Shown here one piece after another: positions 12,302 through 24,439 of a stretch of 64,000 bases of DNA; the stretch's first letter is position 1, and the number at the start of each line of letters is the position of its first letter. The position numbers and the translations under genes are program-made. This DNA is from Larimichthys crocea (lineage: Eukaryota > Chordata > Actinopteri > Sciaenidae). Where the stretch lies: positions 23,162,106-23,226,105 of the forward strand of contig NC_040016.1 of assembly GCF_000972845.2 (NCBI RefSeq), read 5' to 3'. The notes below the pieces were generated by a model. That model did not search any database. It saw only the letters and a list, made by a program, of their open reading frames with translations, and was not told where the DNA came from.

Positions 12302-12412
12302 TGACCCTCCTCCTCCCATGTCTGAAGATTAAACAGTTCTATAACAGCCAAAAACATTTGAATGAATTCTTTAGTTTTTGTCTTGAATGAAATGACTGAA
12401 CACCTTGCAGAG
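12302..12412 (-). pseudogene. IFI44-like first-exon fragment
   Basis: Matches the first coding exon and its 5' flank in copy D (24,346-24,440). It has an ATG at 12,319-12,317 followed by Gly codons, and cttcagacatg is kept as cttcagacatg. Nothing homologous to exons 2-7 follows on its 3' (left) side. It is a partial duplicate lying just past the 3' end of copy C. Confidence 0.6.
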
Positions 12413-12559
12413 AGAACTAAACTTAAAGTCACGAATATTTATGTTACTGAGAAAGCCACCGTCTGCAGGGACTAAAGATGCACACGATTATATTTGAAAT
12501 CCTGCAGGTCAAAGTCCCAGGTTATTATTTTGATATCATGAAATGCAGCTTTCTTTTGC

Positions 12560-14846
12560 TACACTCAGTCTGAGTCAGCCTGACTCATTAGGTGTTCGAA
12601 ATAGTCTTCTCCAGAGTCAATCATGCTTTTCAGGCTGTCCAGATTCAGTGAGTCAATGTCACGGTCCACCTTGTTTTCTTCATGGTAGTTTTCACAGGAA
12701 GATGCAGTTCATAGGGATGCCCACCGTATCATGAACAGCTCCATCTACATTTTAAAAAGAAATCACAACAATCTCAGTTCACAAATTTAAGGAAGCCCTG
12801 AGCGGTCGTGCATGTAGTATTTTCACGAATGAATGTATGTGATTCAAGGAATGTTTCCAGTCAAACATACCGTTGCCTTCACTTTCTTGAGCTTGTAGAC
12901 GTTCTTTACATCTTCTTTGATTTCAGGACAGACCTCATCAATTTTGGTGATAATGACCAGTTGAGGAATTCCTGTCAGGAGAACAGAAAACTACTGAGAC
13001 CTGTGACTGACATTATGGAATATACAAATGAAGCTACAGCAGGTGACAGTTGATACTCGTTCATTTGGACCAAATTAGTTATTATTATCATATTTTATTA
13101 TTATTATTATTATTATTATTGAAACAGATCTTACCCAGGTCACTGGTTCCTTCCTGATTTCCACAATCTTCTGCACAAACATCCCTGAATGTTAGCTACC
13201 GGTGGACCGGACAAAACACAAACCAGGACATGGACTTTGTCATGTCAGTCGGGCTGTTGTTGTGAATTGCTCACCTCTGACACTTAGACACAGGATTGAA
13301 ACTGGAACAAATTTAATCTGGTTATCAAACAAGTAGGTCCGAAGAGCAATCTGATGGTCAACCAGACATTAGGAATGTGCTCAAAACAGCAGACTCGTTA
13401 TACAGGTGTTTGTACCTTGTTAATACAGGTGGTGTACTCTTTAACACGTGTGTACCTCGTAATACAGGTGTTGTACTCTTACAGTGTTACCTGTTCATAC
13501 CAGGTGTGTACCTCCTTAATAAGGTGTTGTACCTTCATTAATTACAGGTGTGTTGTTCGTTACTTACAGGTGTGTACCTCGTTAGTATTTAAACAGTTGA
13601 GTGAGTCAGAGAAAATGTTTCTGCAGACTAAAGGTGGACTGATGTGGACTGAAGAGAATATTCCGTGAGATAAAAACATGTTGTTCATTGATCACATACC
13701 ATCTCTGTTCCCCATTTGGACTTTTGGCTTTAACTGGGGTTACTGAAATGTTTGAACATCCTCCATCAGCTGTGCAGGTGGGCTGATACGGAGCGAGCTA
13801 AATGTGAAGTTAGGGGCCAACCTGTCCATGGAACATCTGTGCAGCAGTAGTCACTACAAGACTTAACCACTGAACCATACCATGGTGTAATATTGTTAAT
13901 TAAATGACAGCTGTGTATGTACCGTGTGTAAATAATTAACTCAAAAAATAAAAACACATTTGTGTAAAACTTTTCTGTGAAGTTTGCAGAGACAGAAGAA
14001 ACTGTACCGTGTAATCATCCTTCACACGTCCCTCAGAGCCAGTTTGTGTCGTCCACAAGGACCCCTTTGACTTCCCGCCATGATGTCATTGAAGACAAAA
14101 GGGTAAAAGGATCTTGACCTTTTTTGGATCTTGTAGGTCTTGTACTATAAACACAATAAACAATAGACAAACAGACCTGTCAATACTCGGCTAGGTACCC
14201 AACACACTTTTTTTTTGTAGTTTCTATATGACATAATAATTTGGGATGTTTTCAACACACAATTAAGTCATCTAGTACCTCTTTTGTAAAAGACGCGGCA
14301 TCGCGCATGCTGCCCGCAAAGCCTGCTTATAATTCTGCCTTTTAGACACTTTGGACAGAGTTGATGAAACTGGACTTTCCAGCTCCACCGGTCCATGAAG
14401 AAGAATCTGAGTTTCTGTCCTTCAGTCTCAGGTTTGTAGTCCTTCACGTACTGCAGAGCTCTCATGTCTGTCTGTTCAGAGAAGGGAACATTACATTACA
14501 GACTCAACTGTATTTTACAGCCAGTTTCCATTTCTGTTTGATGCCCAGATGTCAGACAACAACTGGAAGTGAATCAGGATGTCACTGAATCACGACGAGT
14601 ACATTGTGTTTGAAAGATTTGGTTGAAAAAGGTCACTAGAAGGTGGAGACACACTCACCCCCAGTCTATGTCCTCCATGGTTGTGAGGAACTGACAAATG
14701 ATACATGATGATGATACATGTTCAGATGAGACAAAAAAACACACAGACATCATGCAACAATGTGGAATTTACACTGAAACACAACTGTTTTTATTTTTTT
14801 ACTTACATGGCGAAGGAGCTTCAGGTTGTGACTCTGCTCCTCCCAT
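12560..14846 (-). pseudogene. IFI44-like GTPase, copy C (indel-damaged)
   Basis: All seven exons are recognisable on the minus strand. Exon 1 is 14,846-14,807 (MGGAESQPEAPSP, phase 1, then gtaagt). Exon 2 lies near 14,690-14,655 and has lost one G. Exon 3 lies near 14,475-14,280 and keeps [15 protein letters not shown], then shifts frame before the P-loop. Exon 4 lies near 14,150-14,010, exon 5 near 13,310-13,135 and is heavily altered. Exon 6 is 12,971-12,871 (101 nt, the same length as in B and D, with TKID). The last exon starts at 12,744 and is indel-damaged. Its 5' flank differs from the other copies: the usual attcttcag acceptor before the ATG is replaced, and an ISRE-like motif lies about 115 bp upstream. 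It is either a decayed copy or an error-rich assembly of a real gene. Confidence 0.65.
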
Positions 14847-14879
14847 GTCCGAATAATTAAAAGTTCATGACCTTTAGAT

Positions 14880-15440
14880 TACCACATTACTCCAAACTCT
14901 GAACTGGTACTGTGTGTCACACTGTCACACACAGTTTGTAAAGTCAGATAACAGGCGGTGAAAGTGAAAGTTTGAGTCTGGTTTGAGAAGCATGTGATTC
15001 TGGTAAGTCCTGTTTGATGAAGTCAAAGTAACAGGAAGAGGGAGGGGACATACTCACATTATAAATAAGTCTGGCCACTGGTGTTCTGTCTTCATTCTTG
15101 TTCCAGCTCATCAAAGGTAGGCGTTTCTGTTGTTACTTGCCACTCTTTGCTTCATGTTGTTATGCTTGTAAAACTGTTCATCAGTGAACAGAGAAGACAC
15201 AGTAATATAATATATAATATATAATATATAATGTATAATATGGTTATTCATTTATAAAATGTCTGCAGCTGTTTGGTTTGTTTTAGCAGCACATTGAATG
15301 GACATAAGTATTGGACACACCTTTTCTGCCTTCATATGAATTACTTGAGCTGATGAAACAGATATTTACTGCATGCCAACACAACTGATGGTGTTTTACT
15401 CTGTTTACCACGAACACTGAAATCTTCTGTGGTCTAAAAG
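14880..15440 (-). promoter_or_regulatory. Putative interferon-responsive upstream region of copy C
   Basis: Lies just 5' of the copy C start codon, in the 1.2-kb head-to-head spacer between C (-) and B (+). It contains gaaagtgaaagt at 14,960-14,971 and a minus-strand segment ending in gtgagt near 15,055 that recurs three more times in the window. Promoter function is inferred from the motif, its position, and the known interferon inducibility of IFI44 genes. Confidence 0.45.
14960..14971 (+). promoter_or_regulatory. ISRE-like motif upstream of copy C
   Basis: Reads gaaagtgaaagt, about 115 bp upstream of the copy C ATG. The GAAANNGAAA core is complete. Confidence 0.5.
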
Positions 15441-16024
15441 AAGTCAGTGTGTTCTGATGAGTCATGGTTTTAATGGCGTGGCTTGATTAGATTAAAATAA
15501 CATGACATGAAATGTGACCTCACCCATCCACACGAGAGGAATAAAAAGAAATATAAGTTTCCAAGGTGATATAACTGTAATAATTCTGTTTGAATGTCTT
15601 CATCTAATAGTCTGATAACTGATGTTATTTTTCCATAACACTGTTAACTCTAAAAGTTTCCAAAGATAATATATCAGGCCTATGTTTGTAATGTTTCCAC
15701 CCATGAATCAGCTTTTTGTATCTTCTGCTTCTGTGGTCCAAATAAAGTCTGAGAGTTTAATTCAAGTGAAAGTAAGAGTGAGAAATATTCTTCAAAGTAA
15801 AATAGATAAAAGTTTTTGTGTTTGACTGAAATAAATTCTTTTCATTTGTTGCAGGATATTTTTTATTAATTAGTATAAATCTTTACTGCCAACAATGTTG
15901 TGTTGAAATATTATTCACTGACTTCACACTGTCTCTGCCAACGTGTTCAGTCATTTCATTCTAAAACAAAAACTAAATTCATTCAAATGTGTTTGACTGT
16001 TTATAGAACTGTTTAATTCTTCAG
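15441..16024. other. 5' flank of copy B
   Basis: The left part is an inverted duplicate of 11,330-11,640. From about 15,840 the sequence matches the flank of copy A. It ends in attcttcag just before the ATG, so an upstream noncoding exon is expected, but I could not place it. Confidence 0.45.
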
Positions 16025-16026
16025 AC

Positions 16027-19000
16027 ATGGGAGGAGGAGGGTCCAAAACTCCACCACCTCAACGTCGTTCATCTCCCCCCCCTCCACGTCCTTCTCCATG
16101 TAAGCAAAAAATAAAAACAGTTGTTATTCATGTAAATTCCACATTGTTGCATGATGTCTGTGTGTTTTCTTTGGTCTCATCTGAACATGTATCATCATCA
16201 TGTATCATTTGTCAGTTTTCAGCAAACCATGGAGGGACATAGACTGGGGGTGAGTGTGTCTCCACCTTCTATGTGACCTTTTTCAACCAAATCTTTCACA
16301 GCACAAATGTACTCGTCGTGATTCAGTGACATCCTGATTCACTTCCCAGTTGTTGTCTGACATCTGGGCATCAAACAGAAAATGGAAACTGGCTGTAAAA
16401 TTACAGTTGAGTCTGTAATGTAATGTTTCCTTCTCTGAACAGAGACAATCAGAGAGCTCTGCAGTACGTGAAGGACTACAAACCTGAGACTGAGGACAGG
16501 AACTCAGGTTCTTCTTCATGGACCGGTTGGAGCTGGAAAGTCCAGTTTCATCAACTCTGTCCAAAGTGTCTTGCAAGGCAAAATTTCCACACGGGCAGGG
16601 GTGGACAACATGGGCGCTGACGACTCTTTTACCAAAAAGGTACGAGAAGAATGTTTGATCATGTTGATAAAGAAAACATCCAAGTTCATTTTGTCATAGA
16701 AGTAACAAAGTTGGGACTAGTTTTTCTGTATCCGCTTGAGACCCGATGCGTCTGATTTTTGCAATGTTACGTAGATTCAAAGGTTTGGGTCCAATTACAA
16801 GAACATCCGTTTGTCTGAATTTAACATCAGAAAATTGTAGTCATCCAACTTTTTATATCCTTAAGGCATGTTTGGAGTTTAGTTAACTGATTGGCTTGAT
16901 CAATAAATATAATCATCATGTCATCGGCATAACAATGAAAGTTAAGAGTGATCCTAATAATGTTCCCTAAGGAAGCTATATAAACTAAATAGAAGTGGTC
17001 CTAGTACAGAACCTTGTGGGACTCCATGACAAACTTTGGTATGTATGGAGGATTCATCATTGATATGAACAAACTGAGATCGATCTGAAAAACAAGATTA
17101 AACCAGCTTAGTGCGGTTCCTTTAATGCCAGTTAGATGTTCAAGTTCTCTTGTGTCACTATTTTAAAATCCAGACTCGTAGAAGCTGGTTTATGAAATAA
17201 TTCATGTTGCACTATTTTTTTTTCTTTTAAATAACTAAAACCGTTTCTAGTTCTCTGTAAGTCTTGAGAAATGTTCAGATCTCTTTATGTGTTCTCATTA
17301 ATGTTGAATGGTTTTTTTTTTTCTTTGCATGATTGAAATTTAAAGGGCAGGAAGCAGAGACATTCTCATGGTGTTTTACACCTGGCCTGTCACAAACAAA
17401 CTGTGACACATTGACTCATTTAGTTTGGTTTGTTCAGGCTGTCAGTTTAACTCAGGTACAGAGCATACAACCAGACCTAGACCGCCTAAAGAAGAAGGTC
17501 TTGGTCTGGTTCCAGTCTGGTGCTGTCTATAGTGTGAATGTAAAGCAGATCAACCACAGGATGTGGTGATCATTTTACATAAAAATCGATACAGTGGTCT
17601 CAGTTCCGTGCGCACTATGAATCAAACAATACACAATTATATATATTTTTTATCAACTTCTGACGAAGTGCTAGTTGCTATTTCTTTTTAATATATACTC
17701 TGGGATGGGTGATTTATCAGATGCATTTATTTTATTGTTATTTTTATAAGGTGCTGTTTTTGTTTTACTTCTAAGTATGCACAGCAGAACATTAGGCAGG
17801 TGTAGCTGCACCAGATACATTATATTTAATTTAAAAACTACTTTTGAGTTGAAACAAATGTTGGTAATTTCAATAAACTACAAGTTAAAAAAGGCATGGA
17901 AATTTTGTGTATCGTTACACCCCTAATAAATAAATAAATAAATAAATATATAATTCTATCCGAGTATTGACAGGTCTGTTTGTCTATTGTTTATTGTGTT
18001 TTATAGTACAAGACCTACAAGATCCGAAAAGAAGGTCCAAGATCCTTTTACCATTTTGTCTTCAATGACATCATGGGTCTGGAAATCAAAGGGGTCCTTG
18101 TGGACGACATCAAACTGGCTTTGAGGGGACATGTGAAGGATGATTACACGGTAAAGTTTCTGCAAACTTTACAGAATGTTTTTACAAGTTTTTAAATATT
18201 TATTCATACTGTACTGTATATCACAGCTGTCATCTAACCTGATTTAAATTTGTTTTCCAGTTCAATCCTGTGTCTAAGTTGTCAGACCAAAATGAACAAT
18301 TCTACAACAAATCTCCGACTGACAATGACAAAGTCCATGTCCTGGTTTGTGTTGTTCCTGCCAACACGGTAGCTGACATTAAAGATGAAGTTGTGCGGAA
18401 GATGCGGGAAATCAGGATGGAAGCCAGTGACCTGGGTAAGAGCAGAAATCTGTTCATCATAATAATAATTGAGTATCAAACAGTCACCTGGGGTGTCGTT
18501 TAGCTCAGTGGGTTCGAATCCAACCTGTGACTGTTTCCTGCATGTCATTCCCCATCTCTCTCTCTCTCTCTCTCCACAGTCCTGTCACTCTTGAGCTGTC
18601 TCTGTCAAATAAAGTACAAAAAAAAACAACAACAAGAAAACTGTCACCTGCTGTAGCTTCATTTGTATTTTCCATAATGTCAGTCACAGGTCTCAGTAGT
18701 TTTCTGTTCTCCTGACAGGAATTCCTCAAATGGCCGTTATCACCAAAATTGATGAGGTCTGTCCTGAAATCAAAGAAGATGTAAAGAACGTCTACAAGCT
18801 CAAGGCTGTGAAGGCAAAGGTATGTTTGACTGGAAACTTTCCTAAAATCACAGCCAAACTAAGTTATACAGTCAGAATGTTTTTATGAGCGTGCATTTAC
18901 ACAGGATCACGGCAACTGGTTGTGGTGGAGTGCAGTGGGGGGGGGTGTCACTAGTAGGCTCGGCGCGTGACATCATTTTGGTGGCATTACCGTCTCAAAC

Positions 19001-20054
19001 CAGAAGGTGCCAGTAATGAGCCCAAATCTGTTCCCGCCAAGAACAGAGAAGAAGAAGAAGACGCCCATAAGAACTTTGACCCAGAGCTTTTCCTTCATTT
19101 CCTGTCCGTGAACCAAAACAGATGGATCCCAACGTGAAGAAGCTTCTAGGTACTGGGTAGATTGTAGCAGTTAGTCTCTCCATCATTGCTACTCGAATGC
19201 AAAATGTTTACGCTCCATGAGAAACAAGGTTTTTCTTCCTGTCTTCCCGTGGGTGTCTTCCCGTGGGTGTCTTTCTGTGGGTGTCTTCCTGTGGGTGTCT
19301 TCCCGTGGGTGTCTTCCCGTGGGTGTCTTCCCGTGGGTGTCTTCCAGTTTGACTTCTTTTTTGATTGGTTTGTAGAACGTGACATGTGGCTCCGGTTTCC
19401 CAAAAGTTGAATCTGGCTCAGCTTCTCAGTTTCTGCTGTTTTTTGCGGAAACCCCTGCGTTGTGGACTGCCGGTGCAGAAACGCACGACCCTCCACTGAA
19501 ATGAATTGAAAGACCTCCATGTTTGCCACGGCGCCTGATCCTGTCTGAACCAATGCTTATACTGATTCTGATACACAAACTAATTCAGATCTGTAGTCAA
19601 AGTTAAAATCCAGTCTATTGTCTCATCTGTGTACACCTGAAGAATTCATACATGAAGTAGCCATGGTTGTTGGATTGTCATCACTGTTGTTACTGAAATT
19701 GTTGGACACAGACTCTTAATTGTGACAATAGAAAGTTGTTGCGCATCTTGCTTTGAACAGAAAGTTTGGCCTGATTCTTTAATAAGGTCAGTTTGGGTCC
19801 AATAGATCGGATCAATGCAGTGAGAACAAAAACTTCTGATCTGTAATTTGTGAACTGAGATGTTGTGATTTCTTTTTTAAATGTAGATGGAGGAGTTCAG
19901 TGTAAAGGTGGGCATCCCTATGAACTGCATCTTCCCTGTGAAGAACTACCATGAAGAAATTGACCTGAACCATGACACTGACTCACTGATCCTGAGCTCC
20001 CTGAAAAGCATCATTGATGCTGGAGACGAGTTCCTCGACGAACTTAGTCAGTGA
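16027..20054 (+). CDS. IFI44-like GTPase, copy B (exon 3 frameshifted)
   Basis: Interferon-induced 44-like family, probably a cytoplasmic nucleotide-binding antiviral effector (family knowledge, mainly mammalian). Exons: 16027-16099, 16216-16249, 16443-16639, 18007-18150, 18261-18435, 18719-18819, 19887-20054. Six of the seven are open with matching phases (1, 2, 0, 0, 1, 0). Exon 1 gives a Pro-rich tail after MGGGGS, and exon 2 gives [11 protein letters not shown]. Exon 4 has the G3-like DIMG and exon 6 has the G4-like TKID. The protein ends DEFLDELSQ. Exon 3 is 197 nt against 199 in copy A: one base is lost in gaaggacag and one in aggattctt, which pushes the P-loop out of frame. With those two bases the product would be about 297 aa. 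Whether this is a pseudogene or a consensus error cannot be told from sequence alone. Confidence 0.65.
17395..17570 (+). repeat. Interspersed repeat, intron 3 of copy B
   Basis: The same element as at 3,970-4,125, at the homologous place in copy B, so it predates the A/B duplication. Confidence 0.7.
18490..18634 (+). mobile_element. tRNA-derived SINE, intron 5 of copy B
   Basis: A-box-like tagctcagtgg at 18,501-18,511 and B-box ggttcgaatcc at 18,511-18,521 share a base. A CT-rich body and aataaagtac plus A-rich tail follow. It is orthologous in position to the SINE in copy A. Confidence 0.75.
19240..19346 (+). repeat. 15-bp minisatellite, intron 6 of copy B
   Basis: About seven units of cttcccgtgggtgt(c/t), including two variant units (tctgtg and cctgtg). 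Copy A has about four. Confidence 0.85.
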
Positions 20055-22218
20055 CTCAGACTGATATGTTGAAATATAAAAAAGTTGCATTTTATGATAC
20101 CAAAATAATAATTTGCAACTTTGACCTGCAGGATTTCAAATACAATCTTGTGCATGATTTTAACTTTTACATATTTAACATATTTATAACTCTATAACTG
20201 TTATTTTTCCATCCATTGTTGAAACCCAAAAGTTTACAGAGATAATATATCAGGCTTATGTTGTAATGTTTCACCCAATGTAGTTTCAGTTGGAACACAA
20301 TAAATCAGCCCTTTGTGATTATTATTACCATTAAAATGTCTGGACACACCTTCTCGTGTCTTTATTTTTGTTCTTTTCTACATTGTAGATTAACACTGAA
20401 CACATGTGGAATTATGTGGTAAACAGTCAAAGTTTAGACAAAGCAAAATACACTGATCAGTCAATCAAACAATCAGCAATTGGGTAATACCAAATATTGA
20501 CAATGTCAGGATATGACACTTGTATTCTTATACTCTTCCAACGTGCCTTCAGGGAGTTTCTGTCTTTGCATTGCAAAGTTAATACAGTGAAATATGAAAA
20601 CAGCAGCATGAAGTCACTGTGAAATAAGAGACCAGAAAGACCCAGAGCGCTCATTCATCATTCTTTGAATATATTTCAAATCATTCACAGTTTATCAAAG
20701 CACAGGAAATAAAGTCATGAACTTTGTATTTTAGATCATTTAATTGAAGACATCAACAGTCAGAAATATACATCTGTGATTCTTTTCTTGTAAATCAAAA
20801 ATATCTCGACATAATCCACCCTGTGTTTTTAATTCATGGATGCTGACCCACAATGCATCATGGGAAGTGATGGGAGTGTGCCAACGTGTTGGATTCATTG
20901 GTTGTTTTTTATCTTCATAAAAGTTTTTTCATTCATTCATTTTTACTAATGCCACATAATCATCATGAGTAAACAGCGAGACTCTTACTGCCAAAGAGTC
21001 TGTAGGGAGGACTGACCAGGTCGAGGCGACTCTTAGCTCTAAATGAATAGAAAAACATGACAGCCACATTAATGCTGTGTGGGATGTTTCTGTTCTCTAG
21101 AATTCTGCTCGGGTGTTTTTATGTCCGAGTCACTGGCTTTCTAATGACCTGACTAGTCTCTCTCTACAAACAAATGGACACAAACCAGAGGAAACCTCTT
21201 GGTGTCACTATTTTGAAATCCAGACTCAGACGTAGAAGCTGGTTCATGAAACCTGCACTGCCCATTTTTACCACTAGATGTCAGTGTCACAGTGTTACAT
21301 GTTGCTCTTTTAAACACCTGAAACTGTTTCTAGTTCTCTGTAAGTTAAAGTCTTGAGAAATGTTCAGATCTCTTTATGTGTTCTCATTAATGTTGGATTT
21401 TTCTTTCATTTAGTTTGGTTTGTTCAGGCTGTCAGTTTAACTCAGGTACAGAGCATACAACCAGGCCTGGAGCGCCTAAAGAAGAAGGTCTTAGTCTGGT
21501 TCCAAATGGACTCTGGTGCTGTCTATAGTGTGAATGTAAAGCAAATCAACCACAGGATTTTGTGGTCATACATATGGGGTTTTAGCATAAATTCCTAAAT
21601 ATCAACTAATGAATGAGAACACAAACACAAAAACAGAGCAGAAATAAAAGGTAACAAATGGTGACCGCTGACCAAGCGTCTGTTTTTGACGTGTTGGAAG
21701 TCAGAGCAAGTTGGACGAGGTCCAGCAGTTTCAAGCAGATATCTCATTGTTATATTATTATTAGTATTATAATGCCTCACCATCAGAGCTGCTTACCAGC
21801 GGATGCTTAAATATGGTGGCCCTGAGAGCTCAATATACTGCATTGAAAGAAAACATGAATCTAGAAAGTATGAGCAGATTACAAAAAGAATTCAAATGTG
21901 CAGCATTCAGTAAAAATGCTCCAAGAAACAATCAAATCTTAAATCAAGTTTATTTGACAGATACAGACACACACATTACAGTTATCTCTTCTCTGTACTG
22001 TGGGCATGTGATGTCACATATTTCATGTCATTTTAATGTAATCAAACCACAGCGACAGTAAACACTAAAGAAACAAATTAACTGACTTTTTAAGTGCTAA
22101 ACTGGAAGTCATTCATATTAAAGTCATTTTCAAAAAGTGATGAAATCATACAAAAGATTGTATTTAAAATCTTGCAGCTCAAAGTTGCAGATTATAGCAG
22201 ACTGTAGCCTTTCTGTGT
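20055..22218. other. Spacer between convergent copies B and D
   Basis: Holds the interspersed repeat again (21,405-21,595) and a segment (21,660-21,735) duplicated from 3' of copy A. Positions 20,170-21,350 have no counterpart 3' of A and show no recognisable exon. Confidence 0.5.
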
Positions 22219-24363
22219 TTAAACATTTCCACCTGGAGATTCAGACTGACTCTTTCTGTAGTTCAGGCAGTCTTCTCTAGAGTCAATGATGTTTTTCAGG
22301 GAGCTCAGGATCAGTGAGTCAATGTCACGGTTCAGGTCGATTTCTTCATGGTAGTTCTTCACAGGGAAGATGCAGTTCATAGGGATGCCCACCTTTACAC
22401 TGAGCTCCTCCATCTACATTTAAAAAGGAATCATCGAAACATATCAGTTAAATTACAAAATTACAAAAATTACAAAATTACAGATCAGAAGCTTCAGATC
22501 TGATGATCAGGCTAAACTTGCTATGCAAAACAAGATTTGCAACTTCCACAACTTCCAACAATTTTAGTAACAATAATAATGACAATCCAATAATCACAGC
22601 TACGTCAGGTAGGAATTTTTACAGTTACAATTTCAACTGTGATTCCAGGAAAGTTTCCAGTCAAACATACCTTTGCCTTCACAGCCTTGAGCTTGTAGAC
22701 AGTCTTTACATCTTCTTTGATTTCAGCACAGACCTCATCAATTTTGGTGATAACGGCCAGTTGAGGAATTCCTGTCAGGAGAACAGAAAACTACTGAGAC
22801 CTGTGACTGACATTATGGAAAATACAAATGAAGCTACAGATTATGATTTCTGTTATTTTATTCTTTAAAAAGATTTCTGCTCTTACCCAGGTCACTGGCT
22901 TCCTTCCTGATTTCCCGAATCTTCTGCACAACTTCATCAGTAATTAGAGATACTGTGTTGGCAGGAACAACACAAACCAGGACATGGACTTTGTCATTGT
23001 CAGTTGGGTTGTTGTTGTAGAATTGATCACCTTCTGACAACTTAGACTCAGGATTGAACTGGAAAACAAATTTAAATCCAGTTAAATGACAGCTGCAACA
23101 TGAATAAATAAATAAATCTATAATTAGCTATTTACAAAGCAGCAGCTGTACCCTGTAACCATCCTTCACATGTCCCCTCAGAGCCAGTTTGACATCGTCC
23201 ACGAGGACACCTTTGTCTTTGTCCAAACCCATGATGTCATTGAAGACAAAAGGGTAAAAGGAATTTTGGTCCTTTGGTCCTTTTTCAATCTTGTAGGTCT
23301 TGTACTATAAAACACATAAGGAGAAAAGTGCAGTTATTGTGATCAATACAGAGCAAAATTCAAACTGTCTCTCTGTCGTCTGTCTCTGCCTGATCACCTC
23401 ACAATCAACCAGACAACCCCTGCTACATAAAATCCCGGCTCAAGTCTTCCAGATTATTCAGTCTCCCTCATGTTACAGACCATAGAATAATTGCTAATAA
23501 AATAAGAGGAAGTTGATGGAGTTTATCTGAAGTAGTTCTGTCACGGTCGCCTGTTTTCATATTTTATTGTTGTCTTACAATATGTTTTATTTATTTCACA
23601 GTGACTTCATCCTGCTGTTTTGTTATTTCACCTCATTTACTTTGTAATACAAAAACAGAAACTCCATAAAGGCACTTTGGACCCTTTGTAAAGAGTATAA
23701 TAATACAAGTAACAATAATGCATAGTGTTTTATTGTAAAGCTACTATATGACAAAATTAATTTGGATGTTTTCTTTATCAACACAATCAAAACTTTTCCT
23801 CGTACGTCTTTGGTAAACGAATCATGAGAGATGTTGTCCGCGAAAGCCTGTCTGTAAATTCTGCTGTTGAAGACACTTTGGACAGAGTTGATGAAACTGG
23901 ACTTTCCAGCTCCAACCGGTCCATGAAGAAGAATCCTGAGTTCCTGTCCTTCAATCTCAGGTTTGTAGTCCTTCACGTACTGCAGAGCTCTCTGATTGTC
24001 TCTGTTCAGAGAAGGAAACATTACATTACAGACTCAACTGTAATTTTACAGCCAGTTTCCATTTTCTGTTTGATGCCCAGATGTCAGACAACAACTGGGA
24101 AGTGAATCAGGATGTCACTGAATCACGACGAGTACATTTGTGCTGTGAAAGATTTGGTTGAAAAAGGTCACATAGAAGGTGGAGACACACTCACCCCCAG
24201 TCTATGTCCCTCCATGCTGTGCTGAGAACTGACAAATGATACATGATGATGATACATGTTCAGATGAGACCAAAGAAAACACACAGACATCATGCAACAA
24301 TGTGGAATTTACATGAATAACAACTGTTTTTATTTTTTACTTACATGACCCTCCTCCTCCCAT
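22219..24363 (-). CDS. IFI44-like GTPase, copy D (intact)
   Basis: Seven exons on the minus strand: 24363-24345, 24228-24195, 24001-23806, 23304-23152, 23058-22887, 22771-22671, 22413-22219. Phases 1, 2, 0, 0, 1, 0 join into 870 nt, 289 aa. The start MGGGGS is chosen because exon 1 is preceded by a cttcag acceptor shared by the copies. Motifs: G1 GPVGAGKS at residues 45-52, G3-like DIMG at 106-109, G4-like TKID at 200-203. Segments LRILLHG and [12 protein letters not shown] are typical core strands of this fold. Mammalian IFI44/IFI44L are about 440-450 aa with an N-terminal TLDc domain; no TLDc is seen here, so this is a short GTPase-only form. It is the only copy in the window with no frame damage. 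The role in interferon response is inferred from the family. Confidence 0.85.
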
Positions 24364-24439
24364 GTCTGAAGAATTAAACAGTTCTATAAACAGTCAAACA
24401 CATTTGAATGAATTCTTTTGTTTTTGTCTTAGACTGAAC

